Positions 1 to 10,270 are shown, counted from the first letter of the stretch. The stretch: 64,000 bases of DNA from Megascapheus bottae (GCA_024803745.1 JANJXV010000025.1:18305610-18369609), one strand, 5' to 3'. A program made the numbers and translations. Notes: generated by a model from the letters alone, not told the origin.

Positions 1-14
1 TCACCTGAGCTCAC

Positions 15-39
15 CACACACACACATACACACACACTC
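15..39. repeat. (CA)n microsatellite
   Basis: Short CA-rich run with one CATA interruption at the window edge. Bases 40-263 after it show nothing recognisable. Confidence 0.8.
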
Positions 40-263
40 TCCATTCCCAGCCTCTGGTCACCCTGCTCTTCTGCCATATCCCTAGACCAGCCTAGGCCAG
101 AAGAAAAACATGGGAAAATATAAAACAAGGTGAAAGAAAATGTCCTCCCTGCTTAATTGTAGAAGTGTTGAGGGCTCCTGTATCAAAGGTATGCCAGTCA
201 GTAGATGGGCCGGTGACTTCCTCAACAGACAATCCACCCAGGAATGCAGACATCACTTGATGG

Positions 264-485
264 GGTGTTTTTGGTACCAGTACTGGGTGCTTGAACTCAG
301 GTCCTGGGTGCTGTACCTGAGATCTAAAGCTTTGAGCTACAGCTCAAAGTTTGTTGTTGTTGTTGTTTATGGTTAATTGGAGATAAGCATCTTACAGACT
401 TTCTGCCCTGGCTGGCTTTGAACTGTGATATTCAGATCCCAGCTTGCTGACTAGTTATAATTATAGGCTGGAGCCACAGTACCTG
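264..485 (-). mobile_element. 7SL-Geo SINE, minus strand
   Basis: Read on the minus strand, this is a 7SL/B1-like left monomer followed by the Geo right monomer. On the plus strand the Geo end (TTGAACTCAGG) comes first and the 7SL end last, with degenerate GATCCCAGC and GAGCCACAG boxes. A (GTT)n expansion at 351-368 lies inside it, so the copy is old. Confidence 0.8.
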
Positions 486-747
486 ATGGCTTCACTTGAG
501 GATTTATTGACACAAACTAGGGACCATTCCTCTACTTTGTTGCTATCTAACTGCAACCTTGAATTGAACAGCCCTCCTCCATACCCTTCTGTCATGATAC
601 TCTGCCTAGCCACAGGCCTGATAGCCATAGAGCCAGTCTACTATGGACTAAAATCTCTGAAACCACAAGTCCAAAGAAACCCTTCTTCCTTCAAGGTATT
701 TTTTTCTCAGGTATTTATCTCAATAACACGACACTGATCAACATAAG

Positions 748-760
748 ATTCAGGAGCCTA
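748..760. repeat. TSD, left copy, of L1 insertion
   Basis: ATTCAGGAGCCTA is repeated exactly at 1719-1731. It marks the insertion site of the L1 between them. Confidence 0.85.
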
Positions 761-983
761 GTTCAGCCACTCTGGAAAGCAGTGTGGGGGTTTCTTAAAG
801 AACTGAAAACTGACCTTCCCTATGATCCTGCCATACCACTTCTGGGCATCTATCCTGAACACCATAACCCAAGATATGATAAGGACACCTGCTCAGCTGT
901 GTTTATCTCTGCTCTATTCACAATAGCCCCTCGATGGAAACAATCCAGATGCCCTAGTACAGATGAATGGATACAGAAAATGT

Positions 984-1006
984 GATATATATATATATAT
1001 ATATAT

Positions 1007-1054
<48 letters not shown>
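984..1054. repeat. (TA)n(CATA)n(CA)n compound microsatellite
   Basis: TA dinucleotides run into CATA units and then into CA units, all inside the L1 ORF2 remnant. This is repeat expansion within coding relic sequence. Confidence 0.95.
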
Positions 1055-1057
<3 letters not shown>

Positions 1058-1304
1058 GGAATTCTACATAGCCAACAGACAAGATAAAATAATGGCATTT
1101 GCAGAGAAATGGATGAATCTAGAGCGAATCATGTTGAGTGAGACAAGTCAAGACCAAAGGAACAAAAGGCACATGGAATCCTTAATATGAGGCTATTAAA
1201 TCCAAAGAGTACAAGAGCGAGGACTCAATATTTGCATACCCAATGCTATGAACATGGTACGGGAAATATAAACACAACTATATAGGCATAAAAACTTATG
1301 ACTC

Positions 1305-1505
1305 GGGCCGGGAGTTTGGCCTAGTGGTAGAGTGCTTGCCTAGCATGCACGAAGACCTGGGTTCGATTCCTCAGTACCACATACATAGCAAAAAGCTAGA
1401 CGTGGTACTGAGGCTCAAGTGGTAGAGTGCTAGCCTTGAGAAAGTCCAAGGACAGTGCTCAGGCCCTGAGCCCAAACTCAGGACTGGCAAAAAAACAAAC
1501 AAACA
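1305..1505 (+). mobile_element. IDL-Geo SINE with 15-bp TSD
   Basis: Reference copy for the family. The left half is an ID-like tRNA-Ala-derived monomer with a pol III A box (TGGCCTAGTGG) and a perfect B box (GGTTCGATTCC), ending near ACCACATACATAG. The right half is Geo, from about CTAGACGTGGTACTGAGG to the A-rich tail. AAAAACTTATGACTC flanks it at 1290-1304 and 1506-1520. It lies inside the older L1 3'UTR, which orders the two events. Confidence 0.95.
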
Positions 1506-1785
1506 AAAAACTTATGACTCTATAGACATAATGTTTTATTACATAGATTAATATGTATCTATGATATAAAAACCCTTAGCCTAATTTTGATTATGTTCTA
1601 AAATCTAAGTGCCAGTGATTATATATCGAGATTCCCTTCTTGAATACTTGTTTATTAAACATGTCATTTGAAATATGATATAAAAATCAATGTTAATAAA
1701 TTCTTTAATTAAAAAAATATTCAGGAGCCTATGTACTCTGTAGGGCTTAAAAGTAATGTGTGTACATATTAGATTGACATACTAC

Positions 1786-2229
1786 TTTTTGTGTGTACCA
1801 GTACTGGGGTTTGAACTCAGGGGCCTGGGCACTGTCCCTAAGCTTTTGGGCTCAAAGTTTGCACTCTACTATTTGAGCAGCTTCTGACTTTTTTTGGAGA
1901 TCAGAGCCTGTCTTTTCTGCCTGAGTTGGTTTCAAACCACAAGCCTTAGATCTCAGCCTTCTTAAGAGCTAGGATTATCCTGGCTACTCAGAAGGTTCAG
2001 CTCTGAGGGTCTTGGTTCAAAGCCAGCCCAGGCATGAAAGTCCATGAGATGCTTATCTCCAAAGAACCACCAGAAAATGGAAGTGGCACTGTGGCTCAAT
2101 GTGGTACAACACTAGCTTTGAGCCGAAGAGCTCAGGGACAGCACCCAGGCCCAGAATGTAAGCCCCATGACAGACCAAAAAAAAAAAAAAGGCACTAGGA
2201 TTGTATGTGCGAGCCACTGGCACCCAACC
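1786..2229 (-). mobile_element. 7SL-Geo SINE (minus) split by a plus-strand copy
   Basis: The outer element runs Geo end first from GTACCAGTACTGGGG. It is interrupted at 1977-2194 and resumes with GAGCCACTGGCACCCA at 2214-2229. Confidence 0.85.
1977..2194 (+). mobile_element. 7SL-Geo SINE nested in an opposite copy
   Basis: Starts inside the 7SL monomer (CTGGCTACTCAGAAGG), so it is 5'-truncated. The 8-bp TSD CTAGGATT is seen at 1969-1976 and 2195-2202. The A-tail is 2177-2190. Confidence 0.85.
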
Positions 2230-2767
2230 TTGATCTACACAGTCCTTGAGAATGAAGACTGAGTCTAATTCATGTCATGTCTGTGCCCTATCTGCACTCT
2301 TTCTCACTCATGAACTGCCTTATGGAAGAATGTGCTCCCAGTCCGACCTTCATCCTTACATCAGGCAAGGTTCCCAAGATGCTCTGGGAGGGGGGTGGGA
2401 GGGAGATTTGAACAGTTATCAGGAAATTCCTCCCAAGATTCCCTTCTTCCCCATCTAAATGAGCTCCTTGTTGTCTCCCCTAAAGAACAGACATGTGCTC
2501 TGACCATTCAAAATCGGTATCACAGGGGAAAAAATCCACACTGAAACTCAGCTGTTGAGTTTTAGTTCTCTTCTGTGCTCTGAGCCCCCAAAGAATCAGC
2601 AAGCCAGTGTTAGCAAGCTTTCCTATCCTGATCCCACTAGTCTGAGAGACTATGAAGGAGCTAGAATATTCCCCAGGAGTCCAGAGATGATCAGGAGGTG
2701 ACAGCTTCCCAAGGGACCTGATGAGATCTACTTTGGGAAAGTAGTCTAGTGAGAAAGAATATCCTCT

Positions 2768-2980
2768 AGCTGGGCTGCCAGGGGCTCAGGCCTGTCCTAC
2801 CCACTCAGGAGGCTGAGATCTGAGGATGCAACTTGGGATGCCAAGGAAAGTATATGAGACTCTTTATCTCTAATTAGCCATCAAAAAGCTGCTAGTGAGT
2901 AGAATGCTAATCTTGAGTGCAAAAGCTCAGAGATGGCAGCCAGGCCCTGAGTTCAAATCCTAGGACTGCCCCCCTAAAAG
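2768..2980 (+). mobile_element. 7SL-Geo SINE, diverged
   Basis: The 7SL block CTCAGGAGGCTGAGATCTG is intact. The linker reads AATTAGCCATCAAAAAGC and the Geo B-box-like end reads GAGTTCAAATCC. Confidence 0.85.
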
Positions 2981-3871
2981 AAAATAACAAGGCAGCCACA
3001 TCTCCAAGCGGCTCCCTGAGGCTCTGAGAATGGAATGGGGTGTCTCCTATTCTAAAGGGGTCCAACAGCCCATTTTACAGTAGGACATAGTCTCATCCCC
3101 TCCTGAGTAACTTATACTTGGTTTTTTAGTTGTTTATTTTTTTTTCAATTGTCTTATTTTTCTGTGTTTCCTCCAACAGTATGTGCCTGGAATGAATACA
3201 AGGCTCTCTCTGGCAGGAAAAAAAAAAAAAGAGGGGGGTGAGGAGGAGGAAAGTGGAAAGCAGCCATTCACCGGAACACTTTAGCAGAAACTGCAAGCAA
3301 TTTCCATTCTATTGATCCCTCCCTGAGCATCAAAGCCACACTGAGTTTATTTGGAAAATTAAATTCTGCAGCGTGGAGCATGAGGGGCCTCTAGTTAAGT
3401 TGTCTAGCTCTACAGCCTCAATTTAATTACGTCCTTCCTCTGAACTTAAATACTATAGGCAAACCTGGCCTGGAAGTTTCCCAGACCCTAAACCCTGTGG
3501 CTTTGTCATTTGACCCAAAATCTTTAGCAAACTCTTCTCCTCCGTGGACGCATTTACATGTTAACTTAAGCAAAGAAAAAAAAAAGTTGTGGGGTTTTTT
3601 TTCCTTTTTCAGAGTCTCTTCAAGATGTAAATGTTGCTCAAGTAACCTGATTTGTGGAGTTCACTCCTTTTCTAAAAGGATAGGATTTTTATCTGAACAA
3701 ACTCATGATTAGAAACAAAGTAATGTATTACTTAGCAACAAATTGGATACAATGTGCTTAGCAATTCATCCCTGAGGACCAAAGCTAAGAGTTCCATTGT
3801 TATATATCCAGACTTGCAAAATGGTTTTCGGGTCCACATTGCAGACAAGTAAATACTTCAAAATACACTTT
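2981..3871. other. Unique sequence with candidate conserved block
   Basis: No repeat is recognised apart from a poly(A)/GGA run near 3220-3252. Bases 3255-3480 are high-complexity and AT-rich, with ATTAAATTCTGCAG and CAATTTAATTACGTCC homeobox-like cores. It may be a conserved noncoding element, but this is untested. Confidence 0.35.
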
Positions 3872-4112
3872 AGCCAAGCACAGAGTGGCCATATCTGGAA
3901 TTAGAAGCTGAGACCTGAAGATCACAGTTCAATTCTAGCCTGGGCAGGCAAGTCCAGGAGGCTCTTATCTCCACTTGATCACCAAAAAACAAAGCTAGAA
4001 GTAGGTCTGTGGCTCAAATGATAGAACACCAGCCTTGAGTGGGGGAAAAAAACAAAACCTAATGGACAGAGTCCAGGCACTCAATTCAAAACCCAAGGCC
4101 CAGTACTGTACA
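3872..4112 (+). mobile_element. 7SL-Geo SINE
   Basis: Left monomer from AGCCAAGCACAGAG and Geo half from about 3998. A 20-base A-rich interruption lies in the Geo loop (4043-4060). The microsatellite tail follows. Confidence 0.8.
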
Positions 4113-4138
4113 TAGGTATACATATGCACAGATACATG

Positions 4139-4162
4139 CTCTCTCACTCTCTCTTTCTCTCT

Positions 4163-4199
<37 letters not shown>
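4139..4199. repeat. (CT)n(CA)n microsatellite
   Basis: CT-rich then pure CA units just beyond the SINE tail, a likely product of tail mutation and expansion. Confidence 0.9.
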
Positions 4200-4716
4200 A
4201 TTGGTTATTGTGTTAGTTCCATGAAACACCATGCTACTCTTTGTCCCCCTAATCTCACCAATGGAAACCTGGCCACAGTACATGAAGCACTCTTGGGAGC
4301 CATAAGCATAAACCCATTTTTCTTAATTAAAATTTGATTTACAGCAAACGCTGGGGAAAGAGCCTGGCTCTGTTTAACGGTCCCAGCTCAGGAAACTAGG
4401 AGCAGAGCCCAGTTCACAAAGACTCAGGGACTATCCCACCTTCCATCCTTTGGCTTACCTCTAGTAAGGAACATTTCCAACAGAGAAAGATCTAAAAATG
4501 TTATCTCTGGCAACCAATCAGACCCCTGTATGACCCTGAGCCCCTCCAAACTAGCACAGTCATGTAGTCTTATGGTACAGTCTCATTGGTAGCTGCTGGG
4601 TTTCACAGGAAAGCCACTGGGTGAGCCTCCCCATTTTGTCAAGTGTTTCTCTTGCAAGGAAGTTCCCTCTAAGGACAGCTAGCGCATGCAGCCAGGGGGC
4701 CAGTAGAGGGGAGGTA
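4200..4716. other. Unique sequence, no gene recognised
   Basis: No repeat or exon signal seen apart from the CTCF-like motif at 4700. Confidence 0.5.
4700..4713 (+). promoter_or_regulatory. CTCF-like motif
   Basis: CCAGTAGAGGGGAG fits the CTCF core CCASYAGRGGGCRS with one mismatch (G for C). It reads on the plus strand. Motif only; occupancy is unknown. Confidence 0.35.
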
Positions 4717-4903
4717 TTTATTTGTTTGGTGCCACTACAGGGACTTGAATACATGGTCTGGGCACTATTCCTTCACTTTTCTGCTCAAGGCTCTACTACT
4801 TGAGCCACAGCTCCAGCTCCAGTTTTGGGTGGTTAATCGGGGCTCCCAGACTTTATTGCCTTTTGACTACGATTCTCAGATCGTAGGAGCCACCAACACC
4901 CAG
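4717..4903 (-). mobile_element. 7SL-Geo SINE, minus strand
   Basis: Geo end first (GGGACTTGAATACATGG), then TTGAGCCACAGCTCCAG, GGTTAATCGG and the 7SL end GGAGCCACCAACACCCAG. An internal deletion removes part of the 7SL monomer. Confidence 0.85.
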
Positions 4904-5653
4904 CAGCAATACTGGTTGGTGACTTCAGAACCAAAGGCAAATAGAATCTGCATTCCTTGTGTCCCTTGTGTCACTAGGCTTAAGGATTCCTTGGAAGGTA
5001 GCGACTTTTCCCATCAGTTGGAGGTGCTGGGGTGAGAAAGGGGAAGCAGATTAAAAAAAAAAAAATCAAGGCACTTGATCCTCAATGCATGCCAGACGAA
5101 TGGTCAGCAATATTGTACAAGTTGACTGGCTCTCTCGAGAACAGAACTGTCCCTAAGCCAGCAGGGAAATCATTACCTGATCTATAAATGATGACACTGG
5201 AGTGGGAACTGTCACTCTATCTGAGGTCTTTGCAGACTGCAGCTTTTAAATAGGTCTGCAGACAGGAGGAGGCCTGGTCTCCCTGGAGCAGCTGGTATCT
5301 AATTCACAAGGCTCAAACTTTCAGAAGCGTAGGCATCTCGTGAGCCCACGAGGGAAAAGGAAGAGCTCAGGGATTCTGACAATCAAAGGCTTTCAGACCA
5401 TCCGGTGTCAGCCAAAAACTTCATTCAAAGCAAAACATAACTATTCAGATCAGCTGCCTGCCAGCGTGGGGCTCTCTAATTCTCCACGGCCTTTTTACTC
5501 CCTAAAAGACATGAGGCAACCTGGGTCTTGGAGAAAGCGGGAGGCTCAGGTTTAGTCTTCTGAGAGGATGGGCCTAAAGCCACCTGCTGCGGTATCTCCT
5601 GGTCCCTTAAGCAGAGGTATGCACTGAGCATGACAGCATGGCATCTGGGCAGT
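4904..5653. other. Unique sequence, candidate conserved block
   Basis: High-complexity, repeat-free sequence. The stretch 5090-5320 (GCAATATTGTACAAG, TGATCTATAAATGATG) has the look of a noncoding element. A 96-residue open frame ending at 5035 overlaps the SINE and is not credible as a gene. Confidence 0.3.
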
Positions 5654-5770
5654 GTGCTGAGCACCAGTGGCTCCGGCCTGTAATCCCAGCTGCTCAGGAG
5701 GCTCAGATGTGAGGATCGTAGTTCAAAGTCAGCTCAGGTAGGTAAGTCCTACAGACTTTAATCTCCAATG
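5654..5770 (+). mobile_element. 7SL-like SINE monomer, right half missing
   Basis: Only the left monomer is present, from GTGCTGAGCACCAGTGG to AATCTCCAATG. No Geo half follows. Confidence 0.8.
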
Positions 5771-6167
5771 TCCTTTGACCATCTCTAGGGACACAGGTTC
5801 CTAAGATCTGCGGGCACACGATCATTTTCCTACTCTCTCACTTCATCCTGCACCTCCCTCACCCAGAAACCCCCTCATCATGAAGTTCTGTCACCATGCT
5901 TAATTTTCCTTCCAAAGCACACCTTGAATGAAGCAAACAGTGCATTGGCCTTGGATCACTTCTTTCTTTCCATAATGTCAACACTTCTGTATTTGGCCTG
6001 TAATCCTTTCCTTTCTGGGCTTGAGTCCCAAACTCCAGCAGGGCACCACAGAGCGGGGAGACAGGTGTGAGAAAACAAGGGTGGGACTGGAGTACAGAAA
6101 TCTACACTGGGGAATGGGGAAGGCCCACGGAATCTGCTCTCCAGTCTCATCACCTCAAAGCAGAATG
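5771..6167. other. Unique sequence, nothing recognised
   Basis: No repeat, splice-bounded frame or motif cluster stands out. Confidence 0.5.
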
Positions 6168-6635
6168 GCAGCTGGATACTGTTGGCTCATGCCTGTAATT
6201 CTAGCTACTCACAAGATTAAGAGGATCATGGTTCAAAGCCATCCAGGGCAGAAAAGTCTGTGAGACTTTTCTCCTAAGAACCAGGAAAACAGAAGTGGAG
6301 CTGTGGCTCTAAACGGCAGAGCACTAGCTTTGCACAAAAAAAGCTCAGGGACAAGCCAGGCACCGTAGCTCACACCTGTAATCCTAGCTACTCAGGAGGC
6401 TGGGATCTGAGGATCTCAGTTCAAAGCCAGCCCAGGCACTAAAGACTGTGAGATTCTTATCTCCAGTTAATCAGTAGGAGTGGGCTGTGGCTCAAGGGGT
6501 AGGGCAGTATCCTTGAGCTGAAGAGCTCAGGAACCATGCCCAGGCCCAAAGTTCAAGGCCCATGACCCACAAAAAAAACAAAAACAAAAACAAAAAGCCC
6601 ATGGACAGTACCAAAGCCCAGGGCCCAGAACTAGC
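6168..6635 (+). mobile_element. 7SL-Geo SINE split by a second copy
   Basis: The outer copy runs to AAGCTCAGGGACA at 6353. It is interrupted by a same-strand SINE and finishes with the Geo end 6597-6635 (GGACAGTACCAAAGCCCAGG). Confidence 0.8.
6354..6596 (+). mobile_element. 7SL-Geo SINE nested in same-strand copy
   Basis: Near full length, from AGCCAGGCACCGTAGC to a (CA4-5)n tail. It splits the Geo half of the older copy. Confidence 0.85.
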
Positions 6636-6761
6636 AGGAAGGAAGGTGGGAAGATAGGAAAGTGTGGAGGGGGGAGGGGGGGAGAGAGGGAGGCAGAAGA
6701 GAGAGAGAGAGAGGGGGGGGGGGGAGAGGAGGAGGGAGGGAGGGAGAGGGAGAGGAGAAGG
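6636..6761. repeat. Purine-rich (GGA/GA)n tract
   Basis: About 125 bases with almost no pyrimidines on the plus strand, including runs of 7 or more G. It grows out of the preceding SINE tail. The minus-strand frame with many Leu/Ser/Pro residues is an artefact of it. Confidence 0.9.
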
Positions 6762-7149
6762 GTTACCCAAAACAGGCCAAAGCTGAGGGGCTCCCTGGCA
6801 ACCCGTCCTAGCACCTCAATGCCACATCTCATTGGAGGTTGGGCCCAGAAGCCCACTATTGGAAGGCTAGTGGAGTTGTAGATGTCTCTCCCTGACTCTG
6901 CTGAAGGAGCTGCCACCATTCTATAAAGGCTTCTAGGTCAACAGAAGGCTGGGGACAGGCTAACTAGGCCTAGGGATGGCATCCAGGGAGAACACCCCCA
7001 AGCCAGGGCATTGGACCCCTTAATGTACCTAGTGATAGTTTTGCGTTCTCTAGCACCGGGGCCACCTGTCCCTGGGGTGCCTACCAGGTAACTGGCCAGG
7101 CCAGTTACCCTACTGAGCTAATGATGTTGCTAAGTGACACTTTCTAAGA

Positions 7150-7265
7150 TGTGATTATCATTGTTTTGCAAAAATGGAAATTGGGACACAAAGAGGTTAA
7201 GGAGTTTACCCAGGTCGTAGAGCTAGTGATGACTAATCCAGAGCTTACTTAATTCAGAGGCAGCA
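7150..7265 (-). mobile_element. MIR relic
   Basis: Reads as the antisense MIR core: GACACAAAGAGGTTAAG, GAGTTTACCCAGGTCGTAG, then AGCTAGTGATG. Old mammalian-wide SINE. Confidence 0.6.
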
Positions 7266-7293
7266 CTTGCTCTGAAGAAAATCTTAGCCACCT

Positions 7294-7363
7294 CTTTTGT
7301 TTTGTTTTATATCAGCACTGCAGTCTGAACTCAAGACCTCTCTCCCCTGACTCCTCTTTCCTA

Positions 7364-7429
<66 letters not shown>

Positions 7430-7623
7430 TCTCTCTCTCTCTCCCTCTCTCTCACTCTCACTCTCTCCCTCTCACCCCCTCTCTCCTTTTTCCTCCCTCT
7501 CTCGGCTACCACTTGAGCCATGGCTCTACTACCAGCTTTTTGAGGGTACACTGACTTTCCTGCCTGGCTTTGAACCATTATCCGCAGATCTCAGCCTCCT
7601 TAGGCATGAGCTACCAGCACCTA
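7294..7623 (-). mobile_element. 7SL-Geo SINE with an internal (CT)n expansion
   Basis: The Geo end (CAGTCTGAACTCAAG) and the remainder (TACCACTTGAGCCATGG to GAGCTACCAGCACCTAGCC) are separated by about 140 bases of CT-rich repeat. The repeat replaces the normal loop between the two Geo boxes. Confidence 0.85.
7367..7502. repeat. (CT)n microsatellite
   Basis: Nearly pure TC units at 7367-7425, then an interrupted CT/CCCT tract. Polypyrimidine on the plus strand. Confidence 0.95.
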
Positions 7624-7629
7624 GCCTTC

Positions 7630-7735
7630 ATCTATGTTTTAATCCTCCATCTGTCACCTCCCAGCTAGGAGACTTGAGCTGAGTTGTATAACCTCTCTGA
7701 GCCTGTTTTCTCTCCTCACAAATCTTGCCATTGCC
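7630..7735 (+). mobile_element. MIR relic
   Basis: Sense MIR pattern: CTAGGAGACTTGAG, TGTATAACCTCTCTGAGCC, TGTTTTCTCTCCTC. Confidence 0.55.
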
Positions 7736-7906
7736 CTCTGTTTCCCAGAGTTCAAGGGAAAATGGAATGCCATGAAGACCCCAGAAAGCAAAGGATAAAC
7801 ATTTATGTCCTTCCTTCTCAATCCAAATCCTAAAATATTTCATGTTTGGAGACCATTCTTAAATGAAGGTTACTCAGGAATTTCTGGAGAAAAGAATGTA
7901 TTTCTC

Positions 7907-8131
7907 AGCCGGGCACTAGTGGCTCACATCTGTAATCCTAACTACTCAGGAGGCTGAGATATGAGGATCATAGTTCAAAGCCAGCCTGAGGAAAGAAAGT
8001 CCATGACATTCTTATCTCCAATTAACCACCAGAAAACCAGAAGTGGAGCTGTGGCTCAAGATGATAGAATATTAGACTTGAGTTGAAGAGCTCAGGGCCA
8101 GTTCCTGAGTTCAAGACCCCCCCCAAAAAAA
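7907..8131 (+). mobile_element. 7SL-Geo SINE
   Basis: Full-length pattern: AGCCGGGCACTAGTGG, CTCAGGAGGCTGAG, CCAATTAACCACCAG, GGAGCTGTGGCTCAAG, then a C/A tail. Bases 8132-8425 beyond it hold nothing recognised. Confidence 0.9.
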
Positions 8132-8425
8132 GGGGGGTGGGGACATAACATAGTTTGAGGTCATGAGGCTCCATCTAGCAGATAGAGCTCAGAACCCAAG
8201 TGCCATCCACTGCCATGTCAATTCTTGCCCTGAACTCTGAGTATATTGACATTTGGGTAGCAGAAGGCCAAGTTGGACTATTTGTCACTAATTCCAATGC
8301 TTTATCTCCTAGCCCACTTTAGACTCTAGCAGAGATTGCTAAATTGGGAGAGAGGGGTGGTAGGAAATCGTGGTTTCTTGTGGAAACATCACTGCGTGGA
8401 GCTGGAAAAGGTGATAAGAGATATA

Positions 8426-8652
8426 AGGCCAGGTATTGTGGCTTATGTCTGTAATCGTAGCTACTCGGGAGGCTGAGATCTGAGGATCCAGTTCAAAGTT
8501 AGCCTGGGCAGACACATCCAAGAGCCTCTTATCTCCGATTAAACTAGCAAACCACTGAAGTGGAGCTGTGGCTCAAGTGGCACAGCACCAGATGTGAACA
8601 AGAAAGGCCCTGAGTTCACAGCCCAGTCTGCCCATGTTCACAAAAAGAAAAA
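8426..8652 (+). mobile_element. 7SL-Geo SINE
   Basis: Starts AGGCCAGGTATTGTGG, links at CTCCGATTAAAC and ends GAGTTCACAGCC plus an A-rich tail. Confidence 0.9.
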
Positions 8653-8706
8653 GGAGTTCTTCATATTGTATTAGTAACTTCTCTAAGTCTTCATTGATTA
8701 CTATGA

Positions 8707-8748
8707 TGTGTGTGTGTGTGTGTGTGTATGTGTGTGTGTGCGTGTGTG
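8707..8748. repeat. (TG)n microsatellite
   Basis: TG units with two interruptions. Confidence 0.95.
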
Positions 8749-8759
8749 AATTTGGAGGC

Positions 8760-9613
8760 AATATGAAATGACAAGAAGATAAAATGGGATTGGTCCCTAA
8801 GTTCTCTTGCCCGTGGCCCCATACCCTATGTGCACAGATCAGGGTGGGAGGGAGGGGCCCATGCTAAGCCCATATGTATAACCCCAGAAACTGCCCAGCA
8901 GTCAGTCACTAAGCTTCCACTGGGCTGGAGGTGGAAGCTGAGAGCCCCAAGTCCACTGGGTCCCCAACTCCAAGCCCATAACACAGCTGCCATCCACCAC
9001 AGGCAGATCCTTCACCATTTTTCCCACTGGAGACTGCAGTCCCCGGCAGAGCTGCCTTGCAGAGTCTCCTGGCACCGTGAGTGCCTCTCTCCCTCCGCCT
9101 CACACTCTGCAATTTTTCCTGGTAAGAGCTGGCAGGCAGCCAATCAGAGCAAATAGGTTATCCAGGAAAGAAAACAATATACAACTTTCAAATAAACAAA
9201 CAAAATAAACCAAAGGAGGCGGGGAAGGGGGGCGGCGGAGATGAGCAGGAAAGAGAGGAGTCATCAATGGCACAAATGCAAATTCAAATTATTTACAAAT
9301 TAAAAGTTACTTTTAAATTATTTAACCTAATTACTGCCTGGCTCTGCTGAGAGAGACAGTCAACTTGTTCTCTGAGGCACAGAGATTTAATGGAGGCCTC
9401 TAGCACTACAGAGGGACAGAAGCCAAGAGTCCCCATGCTCCAAACCCCATTGGGGTGGGAGCTGGGAGAGGTGGAGAGAGGCACCAGTGGAAGCCGAAAG
9501 TGGATGTCCAAGGAAACAATATGGGCATCATACTTCATGAGCAAAGCACAAGGGCAGGCTTGGGAAGGTCTAGGTTCAAGGTCGCAATGCCAATAAACAG
9601 TAAACCCAGACCC
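8760..9613. other. Unique sequence with candidate conserved AT-rich block
   Basis: Contains a CCAATCAGAGC CCAAT-type box near 9139, a GGCGG run near 9220-9240, and the AT-rich block 9275-9340 with TTTAAATTATTTAACC. No exon pair could be assembled. The 108-residue frame at 8830-9156 resembles nothing I know. Confidence 0.3.
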
Positions 9614-9705
9614 TAGGAGCTTGTGCCTAGAATCCAAGTTACTTAGGAAGATGAGATTTATCTGGGTTTGGAACCTGCCCAGGGAAGCGAAGTTCGTCAG
9701 ATTCT

Positions 9706-9928
9706 CTTTTTGTTTCCTGGTTTTTTTATTTCTTTTTTTTTTTTGCCAGTCCTGGGGCTTGACCTCAAGGCTTGTGCACTGTCGCTGAGATTCTTTTGCT
9801 CAAGGCTAACACTCTACCACTTGAGACACTGCACCACTTCCAGCTTTTTCTGCTTATGTGGTACTGAGGAATCAAACTCCAGGTTTCATGCATGCTAGGC
9901 AAGTACTCTACACATTCCCAGCCCTCCA
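9706..9928 (-). mobile_element. IDL-Geo SINE nested, with TSD
   Basis: Long T-rich tail, then Geo end GCCAGTCCTGGGG and the IDL half with CATGCATGCTAGGCAAG. TCAGATTCT flanks it at 9697-9705 and 9929-9937. Confidence 0.9.
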
Positions 9929-9971
9929 TCAGATTCTTACCTCCAATTAACTATCAAAAATAAAAAAGACA

Positions 9972-10173
9972 GAGCTGGGGCATGGTGGCTCATACCTGTA
10001 ATCCTAGCTACTCAGGAAGCTGAGATCTGAGGATCACGGTTCAAAGCCAGCCCAGGCACTTATCTCCAATTAACCACCAGAAAACCAGAAGTGTCACGGT
10101 GGCTCAAGGGGTAGGGTGGTAGCCTTGAGTTGAAGGGCTCAGGGACAATGCCCAGGCCCAGAATTCAATTCCC
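9972..10173 (+). mobile_element. 7SL-Geo SINE nested
   Basis: Starts AGCTGGGGCATGGTGG, has a short left monomer (the GTCCATGAGA segment is missing) and ends CCCAGAATTCAATTCCC, where the outer Geo half resumes. Confidence 0.8.
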
Positions 10174-10262
10174 AGTGGAGCTGTGGGTGAAATGATACAG
10201 TGCTAGCCTTGAGCACAAAAGCTCAAGGACAGCATCCAGACCCTGAGTTCAAGCCCCAAGAC

Positions 10263-10270
10263 TAATAATA

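Larger units (their letters stand above)
761..1718 (+). mobile_element. 5'-truncated LINE-1 (ORF2 C-terminus plus 3'UTR)
   Basis: Conceptual translation from 761 gives the ORF2 C-terminal block: [31 protein letters not shown], then CPSTDEWIQKM. After a microsatellite at 984-1054 come TMEFY and EKWMNLERIMLSE. All these match the conserved end of mammalian L1 ORF2. A 3'UTR and a short A-tract (1711-1717) follow. A 13-bp TSD brackets the element (748-760, 1719-1731). The reading frame is broken by the microsatellite, so the copy is dead. An IDL-Geo SINE later jumped into its 3'UTR. Confidence 0.92.
9614..10262 (+). mobile_element. 7SL-Geo SINE carrying two later insertions
   Basis: Oldest of a three-element nest. 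Its left monomer is at 9614-9705 and 9929-9970. Its Geo half is at 10174-10262 (GTGCTAGCCTTGAGC, GAGTTCAAGCCCC), ending in a (TAA)n tail. Confidence 0.85.

Noticed and set aside
1305..1390. IDL left monomer as a functional tRNA-Ala gene
   Set aside because: The A and B boxes are present, but the monomer continues into Geo and an A-tail and is flanked by a TSD, so it is a SINE. The same applies to all other IDL copies.
7312..7578. Arg/Glu-rich minus-strand frame resembling an RE-repeat protein
   Set aside because: Pure translation of a (CT)n microsatellite. The same reasoning rejects frames at 31825-32037, 55321-55548 and 29987-30202.
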